This document shows positions 46,590-58,907 of a stretch of 64,000 nt of DNA, piece after piece. Below the pieces are notes generated by a model. It had not been told where the DNA came from and ran no database searches. It saw only the letters and a list, made by a program, of their open reading frames with translations. The first letter of the stretch is position 1. Each line of letters opens with the position of its first letter. The position numbers and the translations under genes were made by a program. The stretch is from Plumapathes pennacea (lineage: Eukaryota > Cnidaria > Anthozoa > Antipatharia > Myriopathidae): positions 1,302,001-1,366,000 of the forward strand of contig OZ038463.1 in NCBI GenBank assembly GCA_964036295.1. The letters run 5' to 3'.

Positions 46590-46935
46590 TTTTACCTGAT
46601 TTCGACTTCACTTCCGTGCAATATTCCCTCACAAAGATTCGTGTCGAAACATCCACTTCCTGGCGACATTCTGGTCAGGTAGTAATAGAAAGATCCCAAA
46701 TGGCTGAAATTTGGTCCAAAAAAAGCCGAGATGTTTACTTTGCACAGGCGAGATCTTACTTGTTTTGTTTGAGTTACGATCGCAACAACAAGAAGACTGC
46801 TGAAACTGGGCGGCTACAAGCTATTTTACCTGAATTTGACTTCACTTCCATACAATGTTCCCACAAAGATTCATGCCGAAACACACACTTCCTCAGAACA
46901 TTGCAGCACTAAGATTCTGCCGGGTCAGGTAATAA
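46590..46935. repeat. Degenerate direct duplication
   Basis: TTCGACTTCACTTCCGTGCA near 46600 recurs as TTTGACTTCACTTCCATACA about 235 bases on, each followed by ACAAAGATTCRTGYCGAAAC. It produces a spurious repetitive plus-strand frame. Confidence 0.6.
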
Positions 46936-47335
46936 CCGAAGTCGTAAAATATATATCCGAAATTATAGTATTTCGCAGTAATAGTAGCCGGTTGAAAGCC
47001 AAGGTATTTTCTTGTTTTCGCACAAGGTTGCGGTTCAACTCAAAACCCCCAAACACCACTGAAAACACCAGTAGAGTTCTCGACAAAAACTTCAATCAAA
47101 CTATAAATACTTCGCCCTGTAATTGATCAAAGACCCAAACGACCATGTACGAGTTAATGCTCTTGTACTTTCTGTGAGTCTGCCCGGAGTTTTGTCTTGT
47201 GTTCTCCTAACAAAGCTCAATTTAGCTTTGAACCATTCCATTTGCCGCAATGAGTAAAATACATTCCATAAAGCTGCCTGCAATGTCCAAACATCGATCA
47301 GTTTTGAAAATTAAACTTAATCTTTTGCTATAGCC

Positions 47336-47390
47336 TGCGAATACAGCCGTCTCTCGTCGGGAAGCTTGTTTGAGCCTCCCGAGACAGACG
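47336..47390. mobile_element. Half copy of the TAGCCTGCG foldback element
   Basis: Left arm only: TAGCCTGCGAATACAGCCGT, then the same interior as the 45490 copy (GTCGGGAAGCTTGTTTGAG). The right arm is missing. Confidence 0.7.
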
Positions 47391-47454
47391 TCAGCGTTAC
47401 GAGCCGAAAAATTCCATACTGGTGACGTCACCTGCAAACCGAAATCATGGAAAT

Positions 47455-48348
47455 AATTATTCAAACATTTTAAACAGTAAAGAACATTGCTTTACAGTCT
47501 GGCCAAAAATTATTGTCCTGGTTGTTTCTTTGACTTTGAATGAAGGAGTCGAAGCTCCAGAATTATGCCACGGAAATTATCAATGATAGGCTGCGAGTTA
47601 TCCAGTTTCTGTACTGAATATCTCACGTTGGGCTTGTTTGGGCTTTCTAACACTTCCTTCGGTGACTTGAATTCCAGTAGCTCAAAGATTTTGTCCCTGG
47701 TTTTCTTGGTCGTTGTTGCAGTGAGTGCAAGAAATGGTACATCACACACGAGCGATTTTAGTTCGTTTAAACGGCTGTACCACGCCGGAAGGCCGACTTC
47801 TTCCCGTTGTTGTTAGACGTACCCCACTCTGTCACACAGTGCACTTTGTCCACCACAGTTCCAATTAGGTTCTCTTGGTATACGTCACTGGCAAGTATAC
47901 TTCGCCATCTTTCCGAGGCAAGAGTCGATTCTGGGGAAATGAAGACGAACGTGACCTTGCCTTGCTCGATATCCCGAAGAACGGACGAGTGTTGATTTCC
48001 TCCGACATACGCAGCTTGGAGGCCCAGCGAACTTAACTTCTTTACTTGATCTTGCATTAGAGCAACAAGCGGGGATATGATCACTATAATTGGATCTTTC
48101 ATCCACGAAAAAAAGGAATAAATAGTCGCAGAATTTGTTGCTAACCAAGTGTGCACCAATGGCGCCATGTGGAATATCAGCGACTTCCCCGATCCTGTCG
48201 GTAGATACAAAACTTCTTCTCCACAGACAAAACTCTGTGCTTGAAGCTGATTCTCCCTCAACAATGTTACGTTAAGCTTTGGGCAAAGAGAATCGATACA
48301 CTTGCGAAAAACATCCCAAGATAGATTTACACGTGGAACGTCATTCAA
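47455..48348 (-). pseudogene. Decayed RecQ-type DEAD/H helicase fragment
   Basis: The minus strand reads through helicase motif I (LPTGSGKS), Ia (IISPLVALMQDQVKKL), a VFISPEST strand and motif II, then LALTATTT (motif III). Motif II is VVDKVHCVTEW where active RecQ proteins have DEAH or DEVH, so the catalytic Glu is Lys. There are at least two frameshifts: near 47790, where the frame switches after SAFRR, and near 47515, after LLHSKSK. The helicase C lobe, zinc-binding and RQC regions are absent. No ATG opens the frame; an acceptor-like TTGACAG precedes it. Likely a dead copy of a multicopy RecQ-like gene. Confidence 0.75.
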
Positions 48349-48349
48349 C

Positions 48350-48780
48350 TGTCAATTTCTAACTCGAGGTAATATTATAAGCTTACATTTCAGCCAACAT
48401 AAAGCACTCGGTGTTTCTCAAACTTTACTGCGTTTTCAAACTTTTCTGGAAAACCATTACGTGTACAATTAGAAAACCGCATTCAGACAATCCCGGACAA
48501 AATGTGTTGACACATGCTTTAAATGTCGTACTTTTGTCAAAACTACCATGCTGTGAGTCACCAGTTCCAAAGAAAACTGCTTTTAATCACCCCCCTCTCC
48601 GTATCAATGTTGTAGCTTGAATTTGGAAGAGTTCCGGTAAGACTTTGACGGAAAATCGTTGCTAAATAATTAATTTATCAACATTGAAAGGGGGGAGGGG
48701 AAAATGTGTCAACACTTTTGTCCAATATAGTAATGTCGTCATAGTCTTAACACACAATTGCCGTCAACGCCAAGGTTCTT
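48350..48780. other. Gene-free stretch
   Basis: Nothing supported; upstream side of the RecQ remnant. Confidence 0.4.
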
Positions 48781-48805
48781 AGCGGCTGTCAGGATACTTT
48801 TTATA

Positions 48806-49105
48806 GTTAACAATTGTTCGCCGAAGTGGAGGTGAATAGCGGTGGATATTTACCGAGCCGTTTCGGCGAGGTAAATATCCACCGCTATTCACCGACACTG
48901 AGGCGAATAATTGTTTTAGTATATACCACACAAGTTTAATAGCCAACTCCCAAATAGCTATTTTATTTCGACAAAAGTGGGCAAAAATTAGGTTCGCGCG
49001 CCATTTTGTTTTACCGGAATCTGCCGGGAGGTGAATAGTACTTGATATTCCGAGATTGAGGAGCCAATCAGAGCGCGCGAAAAGCACTATTCACTTGTGT
49101 GGTAC
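48806..49105. mobile_element. ~300-bp repeat with internal hairpin (copy 1)
   Basis: Starts GTTAACAATTGTTCGCCG and holds a hairpin of GAATAGCGGTGGATATTTAC and its complement, then TTTTAGTATATACCACACAA, GCGCGCCATTTTGTTTTACC and CACTATTCACTTGTGTGGTA. An inverted relative lies at 58908-59188. Confidence 0.75.
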
Positions 49106-49800
49106 GGCAGCGAATGAAGAAAAAGGTTTTTTTTTCCTTAGCAACGTTGAATACGGCTGTATCTTTTTTACGTGTCTATGGAGTTATTCGCACGTTACTA
49201 TGCGGTATTTTCACGTTACTAAGGGAGTTGTATAATAAACTAATATACCCATATTGCCACAAAAGGGAAACATGTAGGCCTAAATATGATAAAACTACTA
49301 CTACGTAACGATTACCAGAGGGACAAAACGGTGCCTCAGTTGTCAGTATGAACTACACTGCGAAGCCACTTTTTGAAAGTTAAACTTTCAATTGGCTTCC
49401 AACTCAAAATGCAAGAAAACACTTCCGTCAGCTCCAGCCGGACAAAATCCCTTGAATATATTAACTCAGAACAAAATTTGTGTAGCTACAGAATGGACCG
49501 TGTATTAACCCACGGTGAATTAATCCGTAATCTGAATGCTTCTCCAACACGAGGGACTTGACAGGCTAGACAGATAGTTGTCGATGACTCAGATGTATTT
49601 CAGAACTAAACTGAGTCCACAGTATTTAATTGTAAACGATAAAATTGCGTCTTGTTCTACGGCTTGGTGACTATGTAGCGTTGATTACGCATGTCAACTA
49701 ACACAAAAAATGGCGTAGTTGTGCTGACACGACTGCTCACAGCAAAATTAGTTGTCAATCACTAAATTTGTTGCGTTGTTATCGACAACAAAAGTAGTTT
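49106..49800. other. Gene-free stretch
   Basis: Nothing supported. Confidence 0.4.
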
Positions 49801-49854
49801 TTACAATTAATAACACGTCAGTTTCTCGCTTTATGATTGGCTAATTTTTATTAT

Positions 49855-50449
49855 CAATAAGAGGACAGACACATAAAGTCGAGTGCTGACGACAGTGATT
49901 TGGACGAAGAAGGTGAATTCAGCTTCAATTTTACCTCAGTTCTTGCAAAAGCGACATTCGGCATTTGAAGTAGAGAACCAGAAGTGTTCAGAGGCGAATT
50001 TCCTTGAGCTTTGTCTTGAAATTGTCGAGAAAACCGCAGCAGAAAAGCGTCTAGTTTCATTTCTTTCCAACTTCTTTAACAAAATTTTATTTTGCACGCG
50101 CGAAATGCTCACGCCAAACTGTCACTTTTTGGCCAATGAAATGTCTTGAATTTCAACATCAACCAATTAGAAAGCGGGAAAAGTTGTTGACAACATTTCG
50201 GTCAAATCGAACAAAATCCAGTTTTCTTGCGTGTTTTCCCCGCGTCGTCGCTTGAGTTTTGTTATTGTAAAAAACAAATTGACGTCAGTTTTTTATGTGT
50301 CTGTCCTCTTATTGATCATGAAACGCGTCATAACATTGTCAAAAAGTTGCGGATCCACTCGGTGAAGCGCCTCGTGGATCCACAGCTTTTTGACAATGTT
50401 ATGACGCGTTTCATGATCAATAAGAGGACAGACACATAAAAAACTGACG
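49855..50449. mobile_element. Foldback element with AGAGGACAGACACATAAA words
   Basis: 50283-50449 is a hairpin with ~75-bp near-perfect arms, starting CGTCAGTTTTTTATGTGTCT, around a CTCGGTGAAGCGCCTCG loop. CAATAAGAGGACAGACACAT also occurs at about 49855, so the hairpin may be one end of a longer composite. Frames across 49854-50149 are probably element sequence. Confidence 0.7.
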
Positions 50450-50739
50450 CCAATTTATTTCCTTTTGAAAAGAAACTGCTTTGTTGTCCATAATTCGAAA
50501 TTGTTTCTTTCTGTTGTAGATAACGTTTCCTGATTGAAAACTATCCAGCTATAAAACTACAGACTGAAATTAGTCATTTACTAAGATAATAGAATATATT
50601 CATAAAGGAAGACTCAGTCGGTTTTCATTAAAGGTGAGAATCACTCAGGTCTCCTCCGCGCAGAAAAATGCAAGCCTGAAAAAGATACATATCACAGTAA
50701 ATACATTTAGCAAGCACCATGTTATTTGGTGCACAATAT

Positions 50740-51051
50740 AGCTGATTTCGGATGACTGTCAAAAGTAATCGTGTGATTGCTTTGGTTTTGCGTTTGTTAC
50801 GCTTTCCGATTGGTCCACACAAGTTTGGCAGCATTCTCAACCAATCAGGAACAAAACCAAAACCAAAACCAAACACTTCTCACGCAAGCGATGGCGTGTA
50901 CTCGCATTGATGATTGGAAAGTAAAACCAAACGCAAGACCAAACGCAAATTACTTTGGCTTCTGATTGACAGAACTGTTTTCTCTCAGTCTCTGTGATTG
51001 GCCTGTGTAATTACTTTGGTTTTGGTTTTTGACAGTCATCCGAAAACGGCT
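50740..51051. mobile_element. ~310-bp MITE
   Basis: TTTCGGATGACTGTCAAAA and TTTTGACAGTCATCCGAAA form the ends. The interior has several AACCAAAACC / GGTTTTGGTTT words in both orientations. Confidence 0.75.
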
Positions 51052-51059
51052 CTAGTAGT

Positions 51060-52040
51060 GTGATAGTAATACACGTAGCAGGAAATGTGGATCCTGTTCT
51101 AGACTTGTGAATAATCAAGATAAAAAATTCCCGTAATACTTTGCGCGCACTCTTGCAGTGAAACAGCGATCTTTGTGTTTACAAGTTTCCTGATTAAACT
51201 TATCCTCCCCCTCTAGCGACTACCCTTGGTTTCAAGGTTAAGCCGTAGCAGGATATGGTGGTCCGTCTGGGCGCGTGGAGTCCAGCTTTTGAGCCACAGG
51301 TACTTAATATTCCGTAGCTTTCTCAACTGAATCACACAACTTACGGCTTTATAGTGTAAAACTGTAGACTGAGTTTTCTCACCAATGACAATTAGCGGAA
51401 CTTTAAGTGGTCGAAGATGTTCAACTATAATAGTAGTCGTATTTTATTATTGACCTCGTGTGTGGTAAAGGCAGCAGTAACAGTAGGTGGTAGTTAGAAG
51501 TAGTCATGAAGTAGTGCACATGTATTAATGTAGTAAATACTTGTAGTTGTAAGTAGTACAGTGCAGTAACAGCAGGTCAGCGGTGGCGCACCTTGAAAGA
51601 GCGAGAAGTTACAAAGTCGTCGACACATATTCCTCCTCTGATTCTTCTACTACCCGGTTAATCTGGGTACAAGACAATAAAATATTTGTTAGTATAACCA
51701 GTTGGCATGTTTGCTGAAGACTGAGTTTTATCTGAGCACACTTTAATATTAAAGTGCATTGCATTTATCTTCACTCTTGTTCTTTGTTTGTCATTAATTT
51801 TGGGTTGTCCTTTTTAATCATTGCCTCCGGGACTCATATGCGCGGTGGAATCTTGCTCAACTGAACTAAAAAGAGTTTCTACAAAATCGTGCACGCCGGC
51901 GTCGATAACAGAGACGAGTATTCATCCAATCAGCTTTCAGCAACAGGATCACTACCCCTGCACGCAACCATTTGATTTTTTGATTACGTATGTCACTACA
52001 ATTTCGTACCGCTGTTTGATTGCACGTCAGCTGATTTATA
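51060..52040. other. Gene-free stretch
   Basis: AGTAGT-rich low-complexity sequence near 51420-51560; no exon supported. Confidence 0.4.
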
Positions 52041-52047
52041 TCTGCGG

Positions 52048-52053
52048 TTTATT
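52048..52053 (-). promoter_or_regulatory. Possible poly(A) signal of the Ig gene
   Basis: AATAAA on the minus strand, 56 bases after the stop codon at 52109. Confidence 0.5.
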
Positions 52054-52108
52054 GTAGGAGCCCGAAAAGGAGCTATACACATAAAATTTTGTTTGCACAT
52101 TTTCCAAA

Positions 52109-55100
52109 TCAAGTGGAAGTTAAACTCTTGTTGTCGATACCCACGTGTGCGTCTTGAGTCATTGTCTTCTTTGTCCTCCTCTGTTCTATGCTCCTTTTAA
52201 CCAACAGGACAACAATGAAACCCAAAATTATCAGCGTCAATCCCGACGACAGGCCAATGGCGGTGTAATCCGTTTTCGTCAGGTTACTAGTTGAGGACCC
52301 ATCTGAGAACAAATGAAAGGCAATTTCAGCCTTACTCCTCCCCTCTGTTTTCGTCTGTTCGGCTTTGTGAGGTTTCTTTGTCATCCTTCCCTTAGTTCTT
52401 CAACAATCTGTCTTCTCAAGCCTCTCACTATCTTTCTTTCCGTCAGCAACCTCGCTTAATTTCCGTGCTCCCTTTAGTTATAATATATCAGTATTCATCT
52501 GTGGTGTTATGTCGCTAGTCTTTCTTCATCTTACTGTAGTACCTATAACTCACTCTCATGCAGTTCAGTTTTGTCCCACACAATCCGCTTCTTATGCTTT
52601 TTAAATCTTTTTTAGTGTCGCTCTATCTATTAGTCTTTTTATTTGTTTCTCATTCACTACATTTAGTCTCTGTCTTTATGTCCCCTCCCAGTGATCTCTA
52701 TTTATCTCTCTCTCTCTCTCTCTGTGTCTCCTTCTGTTTGAACTATCTATATATTAATTATCTTATGAAACATCCTCGCCTGTTTGTACAACAATCAGCA
52801 TTATGACGCAACTATAATAGGTGACTTCCTAGAAGTACATTTCTTACCGTTACTTATTTTTATCTTACTGGATCGGAAGATGCAGGGAGCCGAGATTGAA
52901 TTCAGCTCAATCTATTTATCATTCTCTTATGACCTCTTATCTCAGTGATCGCTGACGTCTTTCTATCTCGCTCTCTGTGTCGGCTTTCTTCGTCTTTGTT
53001 CATTTAATTTTCCGCGTTCTCACTTCTGAGTAAATTAGTCCGTGCAGGTTGGATGTTAGCGTACTTGAACAACAGTCATGACTGTTAGTACTAGCATTGG
53101 CATACATGCAGTTGTTATGCTCACTCCTGTCAACAAACCTTTTAAAATGACAAATGTTTTTTTTGTTTCTCCGAGCTTGTTGCTCGCTACACATATGTAG
53201 TCTCCACGCCGCTGGTTTTCAGTCACAGCCACAAAAAGATGGCTGTTCACGAGATGAGGATAGGCATTCGTCGACAAAATCTTCACTCCTTTGTCATTGC
53301 TCGTTAGATCCTTCCCAGAACGCAGCCAGCTGATTGAAGGAGTGGGCTGTCCACGTGCTGAACACGTGAAATGAGCGATGTCGTCAGCAATGACGTCAGC
53401 AGTTGTTGCATTGCTGGCTATTTCAGGATATTCTGGAGAAGAAATCGAACTTCAGCAGTCGTTCCCAGGCTCTCAGGCTCTTTTCTCTTCCAAGAGAGCA
53501 GAGCCTGGAAACGAAGATGACTTGACGACAGTTTGCTGCTCTTGGTGGTGGAAGATAGACAGTGAAGTTACTTACGACTGTCCCATGCGACATCCTTGAG
53601 ACACAAATTTACGTGTGGTGAAGTTCATTTATACGATACGATTTGGGTCGTACGTCATGCCACAACTCTGGCGTAAAATAACCATTTCTTTTTAAATAGA
53701 TTATTTTTATGGGGCATTTCCGATATGCTTACGTTTGCGTCAGTTTGTTTAAAAGAGAGGTTTGGTCCGAAATCTTTGATTGAAAATTAGCTTGATTTAC
53801 ATGAAAATGAACGAACATGCAAGTAAAAAATCGTAATTTTTTGCACACACCACGCAGGGATTCCAACAGGGGCAACAGGCATCTCAGAAATGGGAGTTAT
53901 CTGATTTCCCAACTTCGGCGGACCCTAACTAAAGCCTCTTTTTGTTATTAGTAATTGTCTTATCTTTTATGTTTGGTTTTTGCTTTCTTCTAAGTACAAA
54001 ATATGATTGTTCTAGTGTTTTCATAACCACATGTGCCCGGCGGAAGGAGCTAGTAAATATAATCAAAATGAATTGATTTTGAGGGAGGCGGCCTTTTCCA
54101 ACGGTATTTGCAACTTCAATGATGAGCCTGACCCACCATTGATTCGTACACCCTCAGGTGCAGAAGGTATGCCTCGAGATAGTTGTACTACTTTTCAGTA
54201 CTGACAAACCGAGCCGGAACAGCAACGTTTCATACAAGCTTGATATTGATTTTACAAGGAAAAACAAATCAATGTAATTGACAGAGACCACCGATAACGA
54301 CTGTTGTTCACCGATAAGCAGCACAGCCGCTGAAAAAAAAAAAAAAATTTGTTAAACTTTCTAATTTTCCGAACAAGTTTGTTGCACTAAATTACGTGGA
54401 CAGCCGCACTGTGTTGTCGCGGGTAATTGTCTGAGGAGCATATTGACTCGGCAGAATAGTGAACACGCTTTGTACACGTGCGTCACTGATCAAACCTCAT
54501 CAGTTCCCTGCAATCTGGTATTTGCATTTCCTGTTTTATATTTTTTTTGTGAACAACACACAGCGCGTCCCACAAACATTTTCATTCTCCACCTTCTTCC
54601 TTTGCTTGAATGGGTCGGAGTGGGCAGTTCACCTGTTTGACTCTCGTACACAGAAGCTCAAAATGCAAAGTTTATTGTAGATCTCATCGATCGAGATTAA
54701 TGCAAATAATGATAAATACCGTAATCAGGTGTCAGTTGTTAGCGTGACCAGCCCTTGCATGACTGTTACAAAATTTGAAAGTATGCTGTTACTGCATGGT
54801 CATTCTTAATCTTACCAATTCTTAATATGTCTGTGCGATGCCGGTTGTGTGCTTCAACTGATATTAAAAATTCTCCCAACCATTCAATAATAAAGTGTAT
54901 TAGTGACTTATTGAGAATTAATACTACAATCAGCCACTGTTAAAGCGGGCACCGGTGTGTATATTGGCCGGCTCTTATTGTCAGTCAGATCAGTGCTCCA
55001 GAAGGTATCAAACTGCTTTATTTACCGCACTGTTCCGTAACCAGACGGTTTTGTTCTGTCATTTTCTTGTTGATGCGGTTGCAGCGCTTTACCGCAATCA

Positions 55101-55812
55101 ATCCTCCTTCTGCTTTTATAAAACTATGTACCTACAGTAAAACAACCCGCGAAAAAACTTCTGGACGGCTGTTTTATACAATATGTAATCCGCACGAAAA
55201 ATTGCATGTCTCTGATCTTTTACATGCCGAGTCAGGTCACTATTTGGATTTTTCGAACTTCTCCGAGTCTTTTCGTGGCTCCTTGTTTCAGGTATCAAAG
55301 TCCACTATTCTATTATTCATATCAAGTACATAATATTTTCTACAGAATTCCAGAGCCGCGGGTGGTGAGAGTAGCCGTGGTCTGGGATAGAACCGGGGAG
55401 ATCCCTGCGACGGCAATTGCTTCGATCGCCGGAGTCGCCAGTGACAGTGTTTCCATATACAATCGCTTCGATCGCCCTGATCGTCTACTAGTTTTGCGGA
55501 CGATCGAAGCGATCATATGGAAACCAGGCAATTTATTCATATCAAGAATGTTATCAGACAGTGAGTAGTCGTTGTTAGAGCACCTGCCCGATAAAGGCTT
55601 TAGGATTCAGTGGTCCGATTTTGGACACGTGATGCGGACAAGGTGTGATTCGAAAACCGACTTCGCCAAGTGCGTTTTAGTAATCCATAATATTTAATTT
55701 TCTGGCCGTGCTTGGGGTGGGCATAAGTTAACCCTGACTTACCTTGAGCGTGGGCCAAGAGAGTCACAAAGGAACAAACGAAGATGGCGTTCAGGCACAC
55801 TTGCGATGTCAT
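52109..55812 (-). CDS. Single Ig-domain, single-pass membrane protein, three exons
   Basis: Exons on the minus strand: 55812-55743, 53432-53139 and 52302-52109 (TGA). Both introns are phase 1, the usual arrangement for Ig exons, giving 185 residues. Exon 1 is a signal peptide (MTSQVCLNAIFVCSFVTLLA) with a strong AAG-GTAAGT donor. Exon 2 is a complete I-set-like Ig domain: HFTC, then SISWLR, then GDYICVASN. Exon 3 gives a short N-glycosylatable stalk (NLT), a transmembrane helix (about residues 136-157, LTLIILGFIVVLLV), a basic stop-transfer stretch and a short tail ending SLTST. Role is likely cell-surface adhesion or recognition (inference). Further Ig exons in the 2.3-kb first intron are possible but I saw none that fit. 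The exon-2 donor (GTTTGT) is weak. Confidence 0.72.
52706..52724. repeat. (CT)n microsatellite
   Basis: A short TC run in a T-rich, low-complexity intron region (about 52400-52760). Confidence 0.7.
53459..53511. repeat. Hairpin of the AGCCTGG family
   Basis: GTTCCCAGGCTCT and AGAGCCTGGAAAC arms. It abuts the acceptor of the Ig exon at 53432. Confidence 0.55.
53520..55340. other. First intron of the Ig gene; no further exon seen
   Basis: Includes a GGGGCAACAGGCATCTCAGA word (53872), related to words near 15342, 33400 and 36215, so a dispersed repeat is present. A poly(A) run lies at 54331-54344. Confidence 0.4.
55366..55529. mobile_element. One-ended relative of the 19417 MITE
   Basis: Ends ATATGGAAACCAGGC like the right end of the 19417-19647 element and has GTTTCCATATACAATCGCTT inside, but no matching left end. 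In intron 1 of the Ig gene. Confidence 0.55.
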
Positions 55813-55819
55813 GTTGGTC

Positions 55820-56280
55820 TGCCGGCAGCAGCTACAACGAATAAACGAATGAAGCACGTGGGTAAAAAGAAATGCGATTGGTCTACAGAAACATCACCTG
55901 ACGGTAGATGTTCACGTGGAAGCCAAAGGTTATAATAACTTATTCTTCGTGTCGGCATCCAACTGTAATCACACTGGAAATGATTGCCAAATTACATTAA
56001 CTTGGGATTTATGTACAAACTCTTGTGCTAAACGTCATGGCTTTGGTAACAAGTAAAAACCGGCTTCCCTTCGTATCCAGTTTCCAATGCCACTGACATA
56101 CATGATTTAATTAGAGTACACAGATTATTCCAGTACCAATATGGGAATTCGATCTTACTTACTTTCTTGACTAAAAAAAAGGCGGGAAACGCCTAGACCT
56201 TATACCACTAAGATTCTATACAGGGGAAACTCCTTCCCGGAATTTTTGTTCTATTGATATATATTTTCAAAGAATAGATG
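55820..56280. other. Presumed promoter side of the Ig gene
   Basis: Nothing else supported. Confidence 0.4.
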
Positions 56281-56295
56281 GCTTATTGCATTTGT

Positions 56296-56411
56296 TAGCC
56301 TGCGAAAATAGACGGATTTTTTGCCTGTTGCTTTGCGAGGCCGAAAAAACTACCAGTATTTTTTCTGCCTCGGAAAGCAACAGGCGGAAGGTGAGTCTGT
56401 TTTCGCAGGCT
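56296..56411. mobile_element. Foldback element with TAGCCTGCG ends (third full form)
   Basis: TAGCCTGCGAAAATAGAC and its near-complement GTCTGTTTTCGCAGGCTA close a hairpin; the inner arms TTGCCTGTTGCTTTGCGAGG differ from those of the other copies. No target duplication is visible. Confidence 0.75.
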
Positions 56412-56419
56412 AGGTCTCA

Positions 56420-58040
56420 GTCTGATTTCAAAAGGCTTTATATACTTTCGCCCAGAAGCGACATTGTTATGACCTATAAATGGAAAATACTGCATCTGTG
56501 GTTTCTTTCTTTATTTCACCAAATTTTCCAAGGTACCCCAGTTAATTAAAAATTGTCGGTTCGGTTACAACGGCTGATTGTAATGAAATAAATGCTAAAA
56601 GATGCCCAAACGGAAGTCTATTTAAAACGGTCAGCTCCGTAGATAAAAACGCCCTGAACAACTTTCCAATAAATCTGCCATGAAAGGGGTGCTCGGCATC
56701 CAGTCAGAGTTTGGTCGTGATGGCTTTAGAAGACTATAAGATAAAGGCCTCATATTAACCAATTTGCACACTCGCGTCAAAGTACAGGTACGCTGCCAGT
56801 TTTCTCTTTCTATTAATTCTTAACAATTTTCTATTTGTCCAAACTTTTGTGTTTAAAGTCAAGCAGTAATGCGCCGAAGTTTACATTATCATCACAAAAA
56901 TTCCAGTATGAGGTTTTCGTTGCTACGCCACCCGGTTCAGCCTTCGGAAATATAGACCGGCTTCTTCGTGCATAATAATGTGAAATACGGCACGCTTGGT
57001 ATAATATGTTTATCACTCAGTTTTATGCATGCATCTTGAAACTATTTGGATACCTATGCCTCAAATTGGATTTTGTACCGTACTGTTTTTGCTCTACCTT
57101 CCCCTGCACTATCCTGAACCAGTGACAGTAAATTTTTAGCTGTGAACTCACCTAGATTTATTCTTCTTGTCTCTGGGCAGATTTCAGCCAATAAGTTAAA
57201 ACAACGCCTCAATGTTTTCAAGCTAAACTCCCGGCGTCCGCTACAACGATTAATTAATTTGGATTTACCACGTGCAGTGTTCAAATTTATCCTCCGAACA
57301 ATCAAGTGTTCGGTTGACATGCGAACTGAGACAACCGATGGTATCCCAAGATCCTTTGCACGCAACGTGGCCGAGACCACTTCCACCCTCAGGGCATTGC
57401 GGTAAATTCCATAGCTTTTTACTTCTTTTCAATCCGTGAAACATATCTCATTTAATGGACCTGACCATAGTGTTTAAAAATTAAACCTTTTCAATTTTTC
57501 AGTCCAAGTCCATAATTGTTATCCACACGCAAAGAACAATGTCAGTCTGATGCCATATTTCGTTCTTCAAGGAAAAATTGCTAGGGAAGTCGTACTTTCA
57601 CATATTTCTGGTCCCACCTGTTTAAAGCAGCTTCGTGTGGTTTGCGGTATGGTCGCTGTCTCACAATAGAATTGAGTCATACCATGTAACATTTGAGGTA
57701 AACTTCCCATTTACTAGAGCTCAAAATGTCATAGTTTATTAAATACCTGAATATACGGCGGGAAGTGAACTCATCCTCGTGGTTGAGTGAAGTACAACCT
57801 GTTATTATGCGGGGAGACTGGTTCGGAGTACTAGACAGTCCGAGTGAGCCGTTTCCAATCTGTTCGGGACCTTTCAAGTTGTCCCTCTTTTAATTGACTT
57901 GCGTTTTGTTTATATTGGTGAGCCCGCATGCGTTGTGGTCTGTTACGCGCATGAGCAAAAGCATAAGGATCGATCGAGTTGGATACATGTGCTAGTACTG
58001 TGTATTTCCTGTCTTTTAATTCCCTTTGAGCTAATTCAGG
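56420..58040. other. Gene-free stretch with one ambiguous ORF pair
   Basis: Between 57054 and 57405 both strands stay open (110 residues minus, 87 plus). The minus frame has a plausible but unrecognised composition, and no splice context or domain supports either. The rest holds nothing I can support. Confidence 0.3.
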
Positions 58041-58052
58041 CACAGATTGTAA

Positions 58053-58443
58053 GGCCCTGTTTACATGGAGGGAGGGTAACCCTCCAAGGAGGGACACTCT
58101 CCAAGAAGGGTTAGAAGATAGCCCCCCTTTACATGTCAAGCGTTATCCCTAGGGTTATCTCGCCAAGAGTCTGAAAGGAATTGTGCGGTCGTGAAATTTG
58201 AGATAGTAACCTGGCACCGCTAAACTTAGCCCCCCTGGGAGGGTAACCCTCCCTCGAGTGTTTACATGGCCAAAAGTTGACCCTACTGGGAGGGTAACCC
58301 TAGCGAGAAGATAGGGTAACCCTCCTCCTAGGGTGACCCTACCGATCATGTAAACGGAACAAGGAATTTCAATAGATAAGGGTGACCCTTCTAGGAGGGT
58401 GTCCCTCCTGGGAGGGTTACCCTCCTTCCATGTAAACAGGGCC
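58053..58443. mobile_element. 391-bp MITE with TAA target duplication (PIF/Harbinger-like)
   Basis: Ends GGCCCTGTTTACATGGA and its near-complement; TAA at 58050-58052 and 58444-58446. The interior is filled with GGGAGGGTAACCCTCC-type palindromic words. Confidence 0.88.
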
Positions 58444-58449
58444 TAAGTA

Positions 58450-58900
58450 CCTTTTCTATTTTGGTTCACTTTCGTTTAACTTTGCTTCAATTTCGTGCAG
58501 TGTGCTCATTTGGATCGTTTGTTATTTGTTTTAGTTTTACCGTTCGGTTCCGCCAGTCTGTCGAAGTTGTAATTGTACATCTGAGATGATTAAAGGACGA
58601 TAATTCTTGCGTAACAAGGACGAGTTAGGAAACTGTGTCTCCAATACAATCCAAATAAAGAAAAAACCTTCAGTCCAGATTTACATTTCGTAAGCATGGT
58701 TTAATCACAGATCTTTGCTCGAAAGGCAGCCAATGGAACACTCCCTTGATTAACTTTTCGTTCAATCGCAAAGTGTACCCGAATATTTCGAACATAATAA
58801 ACTAAACCTTTGTCTAGTAGTTTGTCGGGTCTGCATGGGATTTCTCCACGCTTTTTAGATGAATTGAGTACAATTTCAATATATCTTAGATATACTAAGT
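58450..58900. other. Gene-free stretch
   Basis: Nothing supported. Confidence 0.4.
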
Positions 58901-58907
58901 TAGTATA

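Noticed and set aside
46541..46912. 123-codon plus-strand frame with internal repeat
   Set aside because: Explained by a degenerate DNA-level duplication.
57054..57405. Overlapping 110- and 87-codon frames
   Set aside because: Both strands are open over the same bases and neither has a recognisable domain or splice support.
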